A DNA stretch of 64,000 bases from Aquimarina latercula DSM 2041 (GCF_000430645.1 NZ_AUMK01000004.1:434001-498000), one strand, 5' to 3'. Positions 51,051 through 60,816 are shown, counted from the stretch's first letter. Notes: generated by a model not told the origin, from the letters alone. Numbers and translations are program-made.

Positions 51051-51908
51051 ATGAGAACATGGGCACTTTCTTTATTATGCCTAATCGGTTTAGGAAACCT
51101 ACACGCGCAAAAAGAGAAAATAAAAGGAAATAAAATTGTAGTTACTGAACAAAAATCAGTAGATGCTTTTCATACAATACAACTCAATGATAATTTTGAA
51201 GTAACATTACAAGAAGACAGTGATAATATAATATCTATTGAGGCAGATAGTAATTTACAGGAAGTAATCAATATAACTGTACAAGATAGCATCTTAAATA
51301 TTAAGTCTGATAAAAGGATCAAACGCTCAAAAGCACTTAATATTAAAATCAGTTATGCTCAAGATTTAAAGAAGATAGTATCTTTTAATAAAGTACAACT
51401 TAAATCTACTTCTTTAATAAAAGCTTCGAACATAAGAATCGAAAGTAATGATGATTCTGAGATGTTTCTAAGTATTGAAGCTGATAAAACAAGTAGTATT
51501 ACAAATGGCAAATCTAATGTTGATTTACATATAAATGCAAATGAAGCTTTTTATCAAGTAAATGATGACTCCGAACTTAAAGGTATCGTAGAAGCAGATA
51601 GCCTAAAAATAGACTTATATCAAAAAGGATATGCAAAATTAGAAGGGAAAGTAACTTCGATGCTATTAAGAGCTGATGGAAATACTGATTTCTATGGTGA
51701 AAAATTAATCACAGAAAAAACTTCAATAATTGCTGAAGGTTCTACCGATTGTTATTTAATAGCCAATGAAGAAATTACTATTGAAGCCAAGGATGATTCA
51801 GAGATTTACCTTCTTGGAGAACCAAAAATCAATATCCCTGTATTTACTAATGAAGCTATATTGTACAAGAAAAAAATAGATTATAGTCCTGGTTTACTAA
51901 AACTATAA
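51051..51908 (+). CDS. GIN-domain (DUF2807)-like exported protein
   Basis: A 285-residue secreted protein with signal peptide (LSLLCLIGLGNLHAQ). The DUF2807-like beta-helix reads SVDAFHTIQLNDNFEVTLQE, ITVQDSILNIKSDKRI, and later ILRADGNTDFYGEK written as LLRADGNTDFYGEK and IEAKDDSEIYLLGEP. It is a second GIN protein in 3 kb but has the D-D-S-E turn motif instead of T-S-G. It ends with a very strong terminator. Confidence 0.85.
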   Translation: MRTWALSLLCLIGLGNLHAQKEKIKGNKIVVTEQKSVDAFHTIQLNDNFEVTLQEDSDNIISIEADSNLQEVINITVQDSILNIKSDKRIKRSKALNIKISYAQDLKKIVSFNKVQLKSTSLIKASNIRIESNDDSEMFLSIEADKTSSITNGKSNVDLHINANEAFYQVNDDSELKGIVEADSLKIDLYQKGYAKLEGKVTSMLLRADGNTDFYGEKLITEKTSIIAEGSTDCYLIANEEITIEAKDDSEIYLLGEPKINIPVFTNEAILYKKKIDYSPGLLKL

Positions 51909-51910
51909 TA

Positions 51911-51953
51911 AAAAAACACCTGATATGTATTAAATACATATCAGGTGTTTTTT
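51911..51953. terminator. Very strong bidirectional terminator
   Basis: A perfect 20-base stem with a TAA loop: A6-CACCTGATATGTAT at 51911-51930 and its complement at 51934-51953. It separates the convergent GIN-domain and trxB genes. Confidence 0.9.
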
Positions 51954-51974
51954 ATCGTATCGATATACTATTAT

Positions 51975-52943
51975 TTACGCAGAAACTTCTTCACTAGTTT
52001 CTATTGTAGCAAGATACCTTTCTGCATCCAATGCTGCCATACAACCAGTACCTGCAGCAGTAACCGCTTGTCTATATTCTTTATCCTGAACATCTCCAGA
52101 AGCAAATACTCCAGGAATATTTGTTTTTGTAGACTTACCTTCTGTAATAATATATCCAGTATCATCCATATCAATCTGATCTTTAAAAATATCAGTATTA
52201 GGTTTATGACCAATAGCTATAAACAATCCTGTTATTGAAATTTCAGACTTATCTCCAGTTTGATTGTTTACCATACGCAGACCATCTACTACCTGATCTC
52301 CTATCACCTCATCAACTTCTGTATTATAAAGCACTTTAAGATTTGGAGTATTATTTACACGATGTTGCATAGCTTTCGAAGCTCTCATATAATCTTTACG
52401 CACAAGCATCGTAACACTAGAGCAAATATTAGCCAAATAAGTAGCCTCTTCTGCTGCAGTATCTCCCGCTCCCACGATCGCAACATCCTGTCCTTTATAA
52501 AAGAATCCATCACAAACTGCACAGGCAGAAACTCCACCTCCACGTAATTTCTGTTCACTAGGCAAACCTAAATATTTAGCAGTGGCACCAGTAGATATTA
52601 TTATAGCTTCTGCTTCGATCTCTTTCGTATTATCAACTGTAACTTTATGAATACCTCCTACTTCTTTACTAAATTCGACAGAAGTAACCATCCCTATTCG
52701 GACTTCAGTTCCAAAACGCTCGGCTTGTTGCTGTAATTGCACCATCATTGTAGGTCCATCGATTCCCTCAGGATATCCCGGAAAATTATCTACCTCAGTC
52801 GTAGTAGTTAACTGACCTCCTGGTTCCATACCAGTGTACATAATTGGTTTTAAATCTGCTCTGGCTGCATATATTGCTGCAGTATAACCTGCAGGTCCTG
52901 AACCTATAATAAGGCATTTTATTCTTTCTATAGTATCTGACAT
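51975..52943 (-). CDS. trxB: Thioredoxin-disulfide reductase
   Basis: A 322-residue cytoplasmic flavoenzyme that reduces thioredoxin with NADPH. The FAD motif is at 12-21 (IIGSGPAGYTAAIYA). The redox-active pair is Cys141-Ala-Val-Cys144. The NADPH motif follows (AIVGAGDTAAEEATYL) and the C-terminal FAD site is GVFASGDVQDKEYRQAV. Length and domain order are standard. A redox role alongside OxyR and SodC in this window is fitting but there is no operon link. Confidence 0.97.
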   Translation of the reverse strand: MSDTIERIKCLIIGSGPAGYTAAIYAARADLKPIMYTGMEPGGQLTTTTEVDNFPGYPEGIDGPTMMVQLQQQAERFGTEVRIGMVTSVEFSKEVGGIHKVTVDNTKEIEAEAIIISTGATAKYLGLPSEQKLRGGGVSACAVCDGFFYKGQDVAIVGAGDTAAEEATYLANICSSVTMLVRKDYMRASKAMQHRVNNTPNLKVLYNTEVDEVIGDQVVDGLRMVNNQTGDKSEISITGLFIAIGHKPNTDIFKDQIDMDDTGYIITEGKSTKTNIPGVFASGDVQDKEYRQAVTAAGTGCMAALDAERYLATIETSEEVSA

Positions 52944-53114
52944 AATCTTTTCTATTTAACTGATGTAAAAGTAGCAATTTGATGATAAACCTTACACTAA
53001 AGTTATTAAGAATTGTTATTCATATATAGATATCCTAGATAATCATCAGAAAGATGAATCCGAAAAATCATAATTTCAATTAGATACCCTACTTTTATTC
53101 CAAAATAAAAGAAA

Positions 53115-53735
53115 ATGACACTTTTCGATACTTTGGATATTTTAGGAACTATTGCTTTTGCTATTTCTGGAGCTTTAAGTGCGATGAATAGAAGATTCGA
53201 TCTGTTTGGAATCTTTATTATTGCATTTGTCACAGCTATTGGTGGCGGAACTCTAAGAGATGTATTAATTGGTGCAACACCTGTATCCTGGATGCAAAAC
53301 ACTGTAAACATGTACTTGATCGGTGGAGTAACTATACTAGCTATATTGTTCCGAAATAAAATAGATTACCTAAAAAAGTCTCTTTTCTTATTTGATACTA
53401 TAGGATTAGGTATTTTTACTATTATAGGAGTAGAAACAGGCATACAGACCAACCTAGCCCCTATTGTATCTATTGCATTAGGAACCATGACGGGATGTTT
53501 TGGAGGTGTTATTAGAGATATCCTATGTAATGAAGTTCCTGTAATTTTCAGGAAAGAAATTTATGCAACGGCATCTATTGCTGGAGGAATATGTTTTATG
53601 ATTTTATATACACTGAACACTCCAATTAATCTTATATATATAATTACAACCTTATTAATTATTATTATTCGACTAATTGTAGTAAAATACCAAGTTGCAT
53701 TACCAATGTTTACGGTAAAAAACCATAAAAGCTAA
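53115..53735 (+). CDS. TRIC-type cation channel family protein (UPF0126)
   Basis: A 206-residue membrane protein with seven helices. The internal repeat of the family is clear: DILGTIAFAISGALSAMNRR...AIGGGTLRDVLIG, then DTIGLGIFTIIGVETGI...GCFGGVIRDILCNEVP. The GGxxRD sequences mark each half of the pore. Homologues are trimeric potassium or cation channels; bacterial ones also are linked to glycine uptake in some reports. It precedes a disrupted small gene by 11 bases. Confidence 0.92.
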   Translation: MTLFDTLDILGTIAFAISGALSAMNRRFDLFGIFIIAFVTAIGGGTLRDVLIGATPVSWMQNTVNMYLIGGVTILAILFRNKIDYLKKSLFLFDTIGLGIFTIIGVETGIQTNLAPIVSIALGTMTGCFGGVIRDILCNEVPVIFRKEIYATASIAGGICFMILYTLNTPINLIYIITTLLIIIIRLIVVKYQVALPMFTVKNHKS

Positions 53736-53746
53736 TATCATTAAAA

Positions 53747-54160
53747 ATGAAGACGCATTTTGATTTAGATGATTTAGAATTTATACGATTATTCAAAGAA
53801 GGCACTCTGAACCCTTCTTTATTCAATCATGAAGCACACCTAAGACTAGCTTGGATATACATAAGTTTTAGTGATGCAGATACAGCCTGTAAAAAAATTT
53901 CTAATCATATTTTATCATATGTGACTAAATTAAATGCAACCGATAAGTTTAATAGTACATTGACGATTGCAGCAGTTAACATTGTAAACCACTACATACA
54001 AAAATCTAAATCGAATAATTTTAAAGGATTCATTACGGAATTTCCCGATTTATAGAACAACTTTAAAGAATTAGTAAATGCTCATTATAGTTTCGATATT
54101 TTCAACTCTAAAGAGGATAAAATGAATTATTTACCACCTGATTCACTACCTTTTTCGTAA
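53747..54160 (+). pseudogene. Small protein gene interrupted by an in-frame TAG
   Basis: The frame from 53747 reads 102 residues (FDLDDLEFIRLFKEGTLNPS, FNHEAHLRLAWIYI) and stops at TAG (54053-54055). The same frame then goes on without a stop for 34 codons (NNFKELVNAHYSFDIFNSKE, then YLPPDSLPFS) to TAA at 54158-54160. The second part is well-formed coding sequence and, to my memory, like the C-terminal end (yLxPDxLPF) of a family of about 140-residue proteins. So either the gene is a fresh nonsense pseudogene, or it makes a shorter protein, or the TAG is a sequencing change. Function unknown. Confidence 0.65.
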
Positions 54161-54329
54161 ATATTAACACATATTTTTCAACTATGTATCAATATACATT
54201 TTTAAAAATACTTTCATGGATTTTACTGGATAGTTATTGAATTTCAAAAATTATTCAATCTCCTGTTCTTTTACTTGGAAATCGACTCTTTTTAGGCTAT
54301 GTTCGTACACTCAGAAAAGACATTACACA

Positions 54330-55523
54330 ATGATTATCGAACCAAGAACTCGCGGTTTTATCTGCTTGACAGCACATCCTAAAGGATGTGAACAAAATGT
54401 ACTAAATCAAATCAATTATATTAAATCTAAAGGAGCCATTGAAGGTCCAAAAAATGTACTAGTTATAGGAGCATCTACCGGGTTTGGTCTTGCTTCAAGA
54501 ATTACTAGTGCTTTTGGTTCTAACGCTGCTACAATAGGAGTTTTTTTAGAAAAACCACCTAAAACAAATAGACCAGCCTCTCCAGGATGGTATAATACTG
54601 CTGCATTCGAGACACAAGCGCATGAAGCCGGATTATATGCCAAAAGTATTAATGGAGATGCATTTTCTAATGAGATAAAAGAGCAAACCATCGCTCTTAT
54701 CAAGAAAGATCTAGGCCAAATTGATTTAGTAATTTATAGTTTAGCTTCTCCTGTAAGAGTACATCCAGAAACTGGAGTAAAACATAAATCCTCTTTAAAA
54801 CCTATTGGAGATTCTTACACAAATAAAACTGTAGATTTCCATACCGGAAATATATCTCAAGTATCCATAGAACCTGCGACTGAAGAAGACATAGAAAATA
54901 CAGTGACAGTTATGGGGGGAGAAGATTGGAAGTTCTGGATTGATGCTTTGCAAAAAGAAAATTTATTAGCTCCAGAAGCTAAAACAATTGCCTATTCTTA
55001 TATTGGTCCTAAGTTAACTGAACCTGTATATAGAAAAGGAACTATTGGTCGCGCCAAAGATCATTTAGAAGCAACAGCATTTGATATTACTGATTCTCTT
55101 GCTGATATAAACGGGAAAGCATATGTTTCTGTAAATAAAGCGCTAGTAACACAAGCTAGTTCAGCTATTCCTGTTATTCCTCTATACATTTCTTTATTAT
55201 ACAAAATAATGAAAGAAAATAATGTTCATGAAGGATGTATAGAGCAAATGCAACGTTTGTTTGCAGATCGATTATATAACAACAATGAAATCGCTACCGA
55301 TGACAAAGGCAGAATACGAGTCGATGATTGGGAAATGCGCGAAGATATTCAAGCAAAGATAAAAGAGCTTTGGGATAGTGCCACCACAGAAACGTTATCA
55401 ACTATTGGTGATTTAGAAGGATACAGTAATGATTTCTTTAACTTATTTGGGTTTAAAGTAGCTGGAATCGATTATACCCAAGATGTAAATGAAGTTGTTG
55501 AAATTCCAGGATTACAATCTTAA
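54330..55523 (+). CDS. fabV: Enoyl-ACP/CoA reductase FabV type
   Basis: A 397-residue NADH-dependent trans-2-enoyl reductase, the length usual for FabV. The start at 54330 (MIIEPRTRGFICLTAHPKGC) is the family's N-terminus; the frame to 54237 is rejected. The NADH-binding loop is VIGASTGFGLASRI. The catalytic pair is Tyr234 and Lys243 in YRKGTIGRAK (Y-x8-K). It performs the last step in fatty acid elongation or reduces crotonyl-CoA. FabV is the triclosan-resistant alternative to FabI; no fabI is present here. Confidence 0.96.
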   Translation: MIIEPRTRGFICLTAHPKGCEQNVLNQINYIKSKGAIEGPKNVLVIGASTGFGLASRITSAFGSNAATIGVFLEKPPKTNRPASPGWYNTAAFETQAHEAGLYAKSINGDAFSNEIKEQTIALIKKDLGQIDLVIYSLASPVRVHPETGVKHKSSLKPIGDSYTNKTVDFHTGNISQVSIEPATEEDIENTVTVMGGEDWKFWIDALQKENLLAPEAKTIAYSYIGPKLTEPVYRKGTIGRAKDHLEATAFDITDSLADINGKAYVSVNKALVTQASSAIPVIPLYISLLYKIMKENNVHEGCIEQMQRLFADRLYNNNEIATDDKGRIRVDDWEMREDIQAKIKELWDSATTETLSTIGDLEGYSNDFFNLFGFKVAGIDYTQDVNEVVEIPGLQS

Positions 55524-55550
55524 TTTAACTTTATTCTTAGTAAAGTATAG

Positions 55551-55585
55551 ATCCCTTGTTACGTGCGGTAATAAGGGATTTTTCG
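55551..55585 (+). terminator. Intrinsic terminator of fabV
   Basis: ATCCCTTGTTAC pairs with GTAATAAGGGAT (11 of 12 positions, 5-base loop), followed by TTTTT. It lies 27 bases after the stop. Confidence 0.8.
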
Positions 55586-55801
55586 TTTATAGTATTAAAA
55601 GGCTAATAACTTCTGTTTTGCGAAAATCCTTTTCTCTAAATTATACTCTAGTTAAACTTAATAACCATTAGCAGAAAATTATAATGATTCATTGATTTTA
55701 GATCAAAAATGCAACAAAACTTCATTGCTTAAGTATTTATGCATGAACGGATACAATCATTACATACAATTTTCGTTATTTTGCAGACAAATTACAGATA
55801 C

Positions 55802-57691
55802 TTGAAAAATACATTTTTCTATATAACTTTTACACTTCTTTTTTGCACTATCTCGTTTGCTCAAGAAGGTAAAAAAATCAAGGTTCAATCAGATCGTACC
55901 ATTAAAAACGAAGAACGTTTTCCCGGTGCAACGATTCTTGCCAAAGTAAAAAAACAAGTTTATATTGAACACGAAGGCATTGAAATATGGTGTGATCAAG
56001 CCGTTCATTATGGAGAAGATAAGTTTGTAAGAGCTTTTGGTAATGTAAAAATGAAGCAAGGAGATACGCTTACTATGACAAGTGCTTATGCTGAATATAA
56101 TGGTAATAGTAAATTTGCATATGCGAGAGAAAAAGTCTTTTTAGAAACCCCATCGAATACATTAACAACAGATACACTATTTTTTGATCGATTACGTCAG
56201 CAAGCTTATTACAGAAGTGGTGGAACAGTAAAAGATTCTTCTAATACCCTTACTAGTAAAATAGGAAGGTATTTTATGGACAGAAAACAATATTCATTTA
56301 ATACAAAAGTAAAAATTGTTAACCCAGAAAATACGGTAGATTCTGATCGTTTGGATTATTATACAGATAACGGTCATGCATATTTATACGGACCATCAAC
56401 AGTAAAAGGAGAAGAAAGCACACTCTATTGCGAGCGTGGTTTTTATGATACTAAAGTAAAGACTGGATATGCTATAAAAAATGCTCGTATCGATTATGAT
56501 AATCGAACTGTTTTTGGTGATAGTATATTTTATAATAGTGCCATACAATTTGCATCAGCCACGAATAACATTAAAGTATTAGATACCGCCAATAATTCGA
56601 TTATTACCGGTCATTATGCAGAAGTTTTTAAGGACAAAGATTCTGTATTTATCACAAAAAGAGCATTAGCATCCACTTTACAGGAAAAAGACTCTATTTA
56701 TATTCACAGTGACACTTTAATGGTTACAGGAAAACCAGAACGTAGAATTATGAATGGTTTTTATGATGTTCGAATTTTTAAAAGTAATATGAGTGGTAAG
56801 AGTGATTCTATTAATGTTGATCAAACCACTGGATATACTAAAATGATAGGAAAACCTATTATTTGGTCTCAGCGAAATCAAATGACCGGTGATACTATAA
56901 AGATTATATCAAATACTGAAACTGAAAAGCTTGATTCACTGCTAGTGTATCAAAATGCATTTTTAGTCCAAGAAGACACACTAAAAGCTGGATATAATCA
57001 GGTGAAAGGTCAAACGCTGTATGGATTATTTAAAGACAATGAAATTTATCAAGTAGATATCGATAAGAATACAGAAACTATATTTTATCAAAGAGAAAGT
57101 GAAGGAGAACTTAAACTGATTGGTATTAATAAAGTATTATCGAGCTCGATAAAATTACTACTAGAACAACGAGAAATTGTAGATGTCTACTATTATCAAA
57201 ATGTAGACGGAACATTGTATAGAGAAATTGATTTGCCTGAAAATGCTAGGGAACTATCTGGTTTTAAATGGAGAGGAGAAGAACAAATACTTAGTAAGAA
57301 GGATCTTTTTAGAGGAGAAACACCTCCCAAGTTGACAAAAATAACAGGGATACCACTTCCTGTAGAAGATGATGACTTCTTTGATGAAGAAACTATAAAG
57401 CGTCTAGAAGAAAACAAATCCGAAGGTTCTCGACTATTAGAGCAAAAACTTGAAGACGCAGAATTAAAGGAAACTAATGAAGAGTTGGATGAAATTCTAA
57501 AACCCAAGAAAAAGACTAAGGAAAACACAAAAGCCAAAAAGAAAAATGATACAACTTCTAAAAAAGAATTACCAAAAAAGGTAGCTTTTGTGGACCATGA
57601 TCTTAATCGTACGGCAAGACAACGAGATAGCATTACAGTAACAACGTTAAAAAACAAAAAGACTTTAGATAGTATTCAAGAAAAGAAATAA
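55802..57691 (+). CDS. OstA/LptA-like organic solvent tolerance protein
   Basis: About 629 residues if it begins at TTG 55802, where a signal peptide starts (LKNTFFYITFTLLFCTISFA). An ATG at 55739 is upstream but its 21 extra residues are not signal-like, and a near-consensus promoter (TTATTTTG) lies between the two. The OstA domain repeats cover about 40-300 (VYIEHEGIEIWCDQAVHYGE, AFGNVKMKQGDTLTMTSAYA, ARIDYDNRTVFGDSIFYNS). The C-terminal 130 residues are Lys/Glu-rich. In Bacteroidota these carry LPS across the periplasm or act on the outer membrane. The start is the least certain point. Confidence 0.88.
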   Translation: MKNTFFYITFTLLFCTISFAQEGKKIKVQSDRTIKNEERFPGATILAKVKKQVYIEHEGIEIWCDQAVHYGEDKFVRAFGNVKMKQGDTLTMTSAYAEYNGNSKFAYAREKVFLETPSNTLTTDTLFFDRLRQQAYYRSGGTVKDSSNTLTSKIGRYFMDRKQYSFNTKVKIVNPENTVDSDRLDYYTDNGHAYLYGPSTVKGEESTLYCERGFYDTKVKTGYAIKNARIDYDNRTVFGDSIFYNSAIQFASATNNIKVLDTANNSIITGHYAEVFKDKDSVFITKRALASTLQEKDSIYIHSDTLMVTGKPERRIMNGFYDVRIFKSNMSGKSDSINVDQTTGYTKMIGKPIIWSQRNQMTGDTIKIISNTETEKLDSLLVYQNAFLVQEDTLKAGYNQVKGQTLYGLFKDNEIYQVDIDKNTETIFYQRESEGELKLIGINKVLSSSIKLLLEQREIVDVYYYQNVDGTLYREIDLPENARELSGFKWRGEEQILSKKDLFRGETPPKLTKITGIPLPVEDDDFFDEETIKRLEENKSEGSRLLEQKLEDAELKETNEELDEILKPKKKTKENTKAKKKNDTTSKKELPKKVAFVDHDLNRTARQRDSITVTTLKNKKTLDSIQEKK

Positions 57692-57693
57692 AC

Positions 57694-57722
57694 AAGATTC
57701 TTTTTAAATCTTTTCTTTTTTT
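57694..57722 (+). terminator. Weak intrinsic terminator
   Basis: AAGATT and AATCTT form a 6-base stem around 7 bases, followed by TTCTTTTTTTTT. It ends the OstA-like gene. Confidence 0.55.
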
Positions 57723-57774
57723 TAAACATTAAAATAAGCTATCGAAAACTTCATATTGACTTAACTTTACGAAT

Positions 57775-58983
57775 GTGAAAAAAGATTTCTTTACTTATCA
57801 AGCGCAAACTACTCCACATCCCTTGGCAATGGAAATTTCGCATGCAGAAGGGAGTCATATTTTTTCAACTGAAAACAAAAAGTATTTAGATTTTGTAGCA
57901 GGTGTATCTGCCTGTAGTCTTGGTCACAAACATCCTAGAGTTGTGAACGCTATAAAAGAGCAACTTGACAAGTATTTACATGTAATGGTTTATGGAGAAT
58001 ATATTCAAAAACCGGCAGTGGAACTTACCAAATTACTAGCTTCTCTTCTACCCAATCCTTTAGAAAAAACATATTTAACAAACTCAGGAACAGAAGCAAT
58101 AGAAGGATCCTTAAAATTAGCACGAAGAACTACTGGAAGAAGTGAAATCATAGCTGCTAAATTAGCGTATCATGGTAATACTATGGGATCAATGAGTGTT
58201 ATGGGTTTTGAAGAACGAAAACAAGCTTTTAGACCTCTTATTCCGGATGTTTCGTTTATTAATTTCAACAAGGAAGCTGATATACAAAGCATTACAAATA
58301 AAACTGCAGGTGTCATTCTAGAAACCATACAAGGAGGAGCTGGATTCATTGAGCCTATTAATGATTATCTTAAAAAAGTTAGAAAACGCTGTAGTGAAGT
58401 TGGCGCTTTGCTAATTCTAGATGAAATTCAACCTGGATTTGGTCGTACCGGAAAACTGTTTGGATTTCAAAATTATGATATCATTCCGGATATAATTGTT
58501 ATGGGAAAAGGAATGGGTGGTGGATTACCAATAGGAGCTTTTACAGCTTCTTCTTCAATGATGGATCAATTACAAGACAATCCAAAACTTGGTCATATTA
58601 CCACATTTGGAGGCAATCCTGTCATCGCGGCTGCCGCTTTGGCAACTTTGCAGGAAATTACAGAAAGTGACTTAATGGCAGCAACATTAAAAAAAGAAAA
58701 ATTATTTAGATCGTTCTTAGTACACCCTTTGATAAAAGAAATAAGAGGTGTCGGGTTAATGTTAGCTTTAATAACACCTTCTGCTGAAATAACAAATGAA
58801 ATTGTTTTAAGATGTCAAGATAAAGGATTAATACTTTTTTGGCTTCTTTTTGAACCAAAAGCAGTACGTATTACGCCTCCTTTAACGATCTCGGAAGAAG
58901 AAATTAGTATCGGTTGTCAAATAATCATCGATATATTGGATGAACTTGTAAATCATAAAAATTCAAACATCGATATTGATTAA
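57775..58983 (+). CDS. Class III aminotransferase (PLP-dependent)
   Basis: A 402-residue enzyme starting with GTG. The cofactor site is clear: LTNSGTEAIEGSLKLARRTT (phosphate-binding), Asp216 in LILDEIQPGFGRTGKLFG and the Schiff-base Lys245 in MGKGMGGGLPIGAF. It belongs with the acetylornithine / ornithine / 4-aminobutyrate aminotransferases, and may work on a free amino group of a diamine or amino acid. The exact substrate cannot be told. It is downstream of the OstA-like gene with an 83-base gap. Confidence 0.92.
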   Translation: MKKDFFTYQAQTTPHPLAMEISHAEGSHIFSTENKKYLDFVAGVSACSLGHKHPRVVNAIKEQLDKYLHVMVYGEYIQKPAVELTKLLASLLPNPLEKTYLTNSGTEAIEGSLKLARRTTGRSEIIAAKLAYHGNTMGSMSVMGFEERKQAFRPLIPDVSFINFNKEADIQSITNKTAGVILETIQGGAGFIEPINDYLKKVRKRCSEVGALLILDEIQPGFGRTGKLFGFQNYDIIPDIIVMGKGMGGGLPIGAFTASSSMMDQLQDNPKLGHITTFGGNPVIAAAALATLQEITESDLMAATLKKEKLFRSFLVHPLIKEIRGVGLMLALITPSAEITNEIVLRCQDKGLILFWLLFEPKAVRITPPLTISEEEISIGCQIIIDILDELVNHKNSNIDID

Positions 58984-59294
58984 TTCATATAAATTCCTTA
59001 TATTTAGTAAGCTATCTTACCATATCGCACATCCAGTAGCATCCAAAGGCTTTTATTTTTTAAAACTGTAATCCATTCATTTATAAATGGTACGCATTTT
59101 GTTAATTAGTTTGTTAACAAACAAATGATTTCCGAAGTAGTATTATACCAATTCATTTGTAATTTTAATACAGAGGAAATCAATAATGCCAATATAAATT
59201 AAGTAAGGTGTTTTGTATTACTCTTAATTGTTGGGGAAAACAAAAAAGATTTACAACGCATTTATGATTTATTCGGCATCTTTAATCAACGTGT
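58984..59294. other. 311-base intergenic region with one palindrome
   Basis: No open frame of note. A 14-base perfect palindrome GTTTGTTAACAAAC is at 59109-59122, and the remaining sequence is AT-rich. A promoter for the TPR gene at 59295 is expected in the last 60 bases but I see no clean -7 box. Confidence 0.5.
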
Positions 59295-60692
59295 ATGAAA
59301 TTTAACCACGAAGAATTCGAAGAAAATAATTTCTCAATTACTCGATATGAGTCTATGCTGAGATCTAATGATGTTAAATTTTTTGATTCTGATGAATTCG
59401 AATCAATAATTCATCATTATCTAGAGAATGGAAAAATTGCTAAAGCCAAAAAAGCAATTTCTCTAGGACTTTCTCAACATCCTTCTTCTGTTAATCTAAA
59501 ACTATTACAAGTTGAAATTCTTGTTTTTGAAGATCGTTTAGATAAAGCTGATAATCTTCTGGCACAGCTTCATGCATTGGAACCTGAAAATGAAGAAATA
59601 TATATCCAAAAAGCCAATATACTTTCTAAACAAAATGATCACTTAAAAGCAATCGAATTACTAAGCACTGCGCTGCAATATACTACTGATGAAGCAGATG
59701 TATATTCTCTTATAGGTATGGAGTATTTGTTTATGGATGATTTTGAAAATGCAAAAGTAAACTTCATGCGATGTCTAGAATCAGATAATCAAGATTACTC
59801 GGCACTATATAATATTATTTACTGTTTTGATTTTCTTGAACAACATGAAGAAGCAATAAATTATCTCAATATGTTTTTAGATAAAAATCCATATTGTGAA
59901 GTTGCCTGGCATCAAGTCGGCAAACAGTACTTTGACCTTAAAGAATATGAAAAAGCTCTTGCTGCATTTGATTTTGCTATTATTAGTGATGAATATTTTA
60001 TAGGTGCTTATTTAGAAAAAGGAAAGGTCTTAGAAAAATTAAAACGCTACAATGAAGCTATAGAAAATTATCGGATTACTTTAGAATTAGACGACCCAAC
60101 TTCTTTTGCTCTACTCAGAATTGGTAAATGTTTCGAAAAATTAGGTAGCGATGATTTAGCAATTCAACATTTTTCTAAAACAGTGCATGAAGATCCACTT
60201 TTGGACAAAGGATGGATTGCAATCACTGATTTCTATATGAGAAAACGCAATTATCAAAAAGCGTTGTATTATACCAATAAAGCGATTAGCATAGATGCAG
60301 AAAATGTTTTATACTGGAAACGTTATGCTAAAATTAATAATCGCTTAGCTTTCTTTGAAGAAGCAGAAAGAGGATACCGAAAGGCTTTAGAACTTGGAAA
60401 CTACGAGTTAGAAACTTGGCTTAATCGTTCGGATATTTTAAAATTTATCGGAGAGTCTGATGCCGCTATTCAAAATATGCAACAGGCTATTGAATTTTAT
60501 CCAGAAAATGCAGAAATACAATATAGGCTAGCAGGTTTATATTACGAGAAACAAGAATTTAGCAAAGGTGAATTTCATCTTAGAAAAGCACTGGAATTAG
60601 ATATTGAGTTCACTATTGTTTTGGAAGAATTATTTGAACACGTATTTAATCTTACATTAGTTCAGAATATTATTTCTGAATACAAAGGGTAA
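59295..60692 (+). CDS. Cytoplasmic TPR-repeat protein
   Basis: A 465-residue protein made of about 12 tetratricopeptide repeats from residue 50 to the C-terminus (YNIIYCFDFLEQHEEAINYL, EVAWHQVGKQYFDLKEYEKA, YYEKQEFSKGEFHLRKALEL). There is no signal peptide, so it is probably cytoplasmic. It is a likely scaffold with no catalytic part. Homologues sit in the same place in other flavobacterial genomes, upstream of DUF368 and aroE genes, as I recall. Confidence 0.92.
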   Translation: MKFNHEEFEENNFSITRYESMLRSNDVKFFDSDEFESIIHHYLENGKIAKAKKAISLGLSQHPSSVNLKLLQVEILVFEDRLDKADNLLAQLHALEPENEEIYIQKANILSKQNDHLKAIELLSTALQYTTDEADVYSLIGMEYLFMDDFENAKVNFMRCLESDNQDYSALYNIIYCFDFLEQHEEAINYLNMFLDKNPYCEVAWHQVGKQYFDLKEYEKALAAFDFAIISDEYFIGAYLEKGKVLEKLKRYNEAIENYRITLELDDPTSFALLRIGKCFEKLGSDDLAIQHFSKTVHEDPLLDKGWIAITDFYMRKRNYQKALYYTNKAISIDAENVLYWKRYAKINNRLAFFEEAERGYRKALELGNYELETWLNRSDILKFIGESDAAIQNMQQAIEFYPENAEIQYRLAGLYYEKQEFSKGEFHLRKALELDIEFTIVLEELFEHVFNLTLVQNIISEYKG

Positions 60693-60779
60693 TCAAGCTG
60701 TTTTTTTGTGGAATTTATAAATCAAATAGATTACTTCAATTTCCTTTAAGTAACAACAAAATTTACAACAAAAAATACA

Positions 60780-60787
60780 TACATTTG
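60780..60787 (+). promoter_or_regulatory. Bacteroidota -7 box upstream of the DUF368 pair
   Basis: TACATTTG fits TAnnTTTG and lies 29 bases before ATG 60817. A -33 TTTG is not evident. Confidence 0.45.
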
Positions 60788-60816
60788 TTTGTATAACAAA
60801 TGCTAAATCAAAAAGA

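Noticed and set aside
52001-52547. Plus-strand and other frame ORFs within trxB
   Set aside because: All motifs of TrxB lie on the minus strand in one frame; the others are shadows.
54237-54329. 31-residue extension of FabV
   Set aside because: FabV proteins begin at MIIEPRTRG; the extension is Cys/Ser/Phe-rich upstream sequence with no match to the family.
57196-57657. 153-codon minus-strand open frame inside the OstA-like gene
   Set aside because: It is antisense to the Lys/Glu-rich tail of a clear gene; its Ser/Phe-rich product is what such a tail gives when read backwards. No start context or homology.
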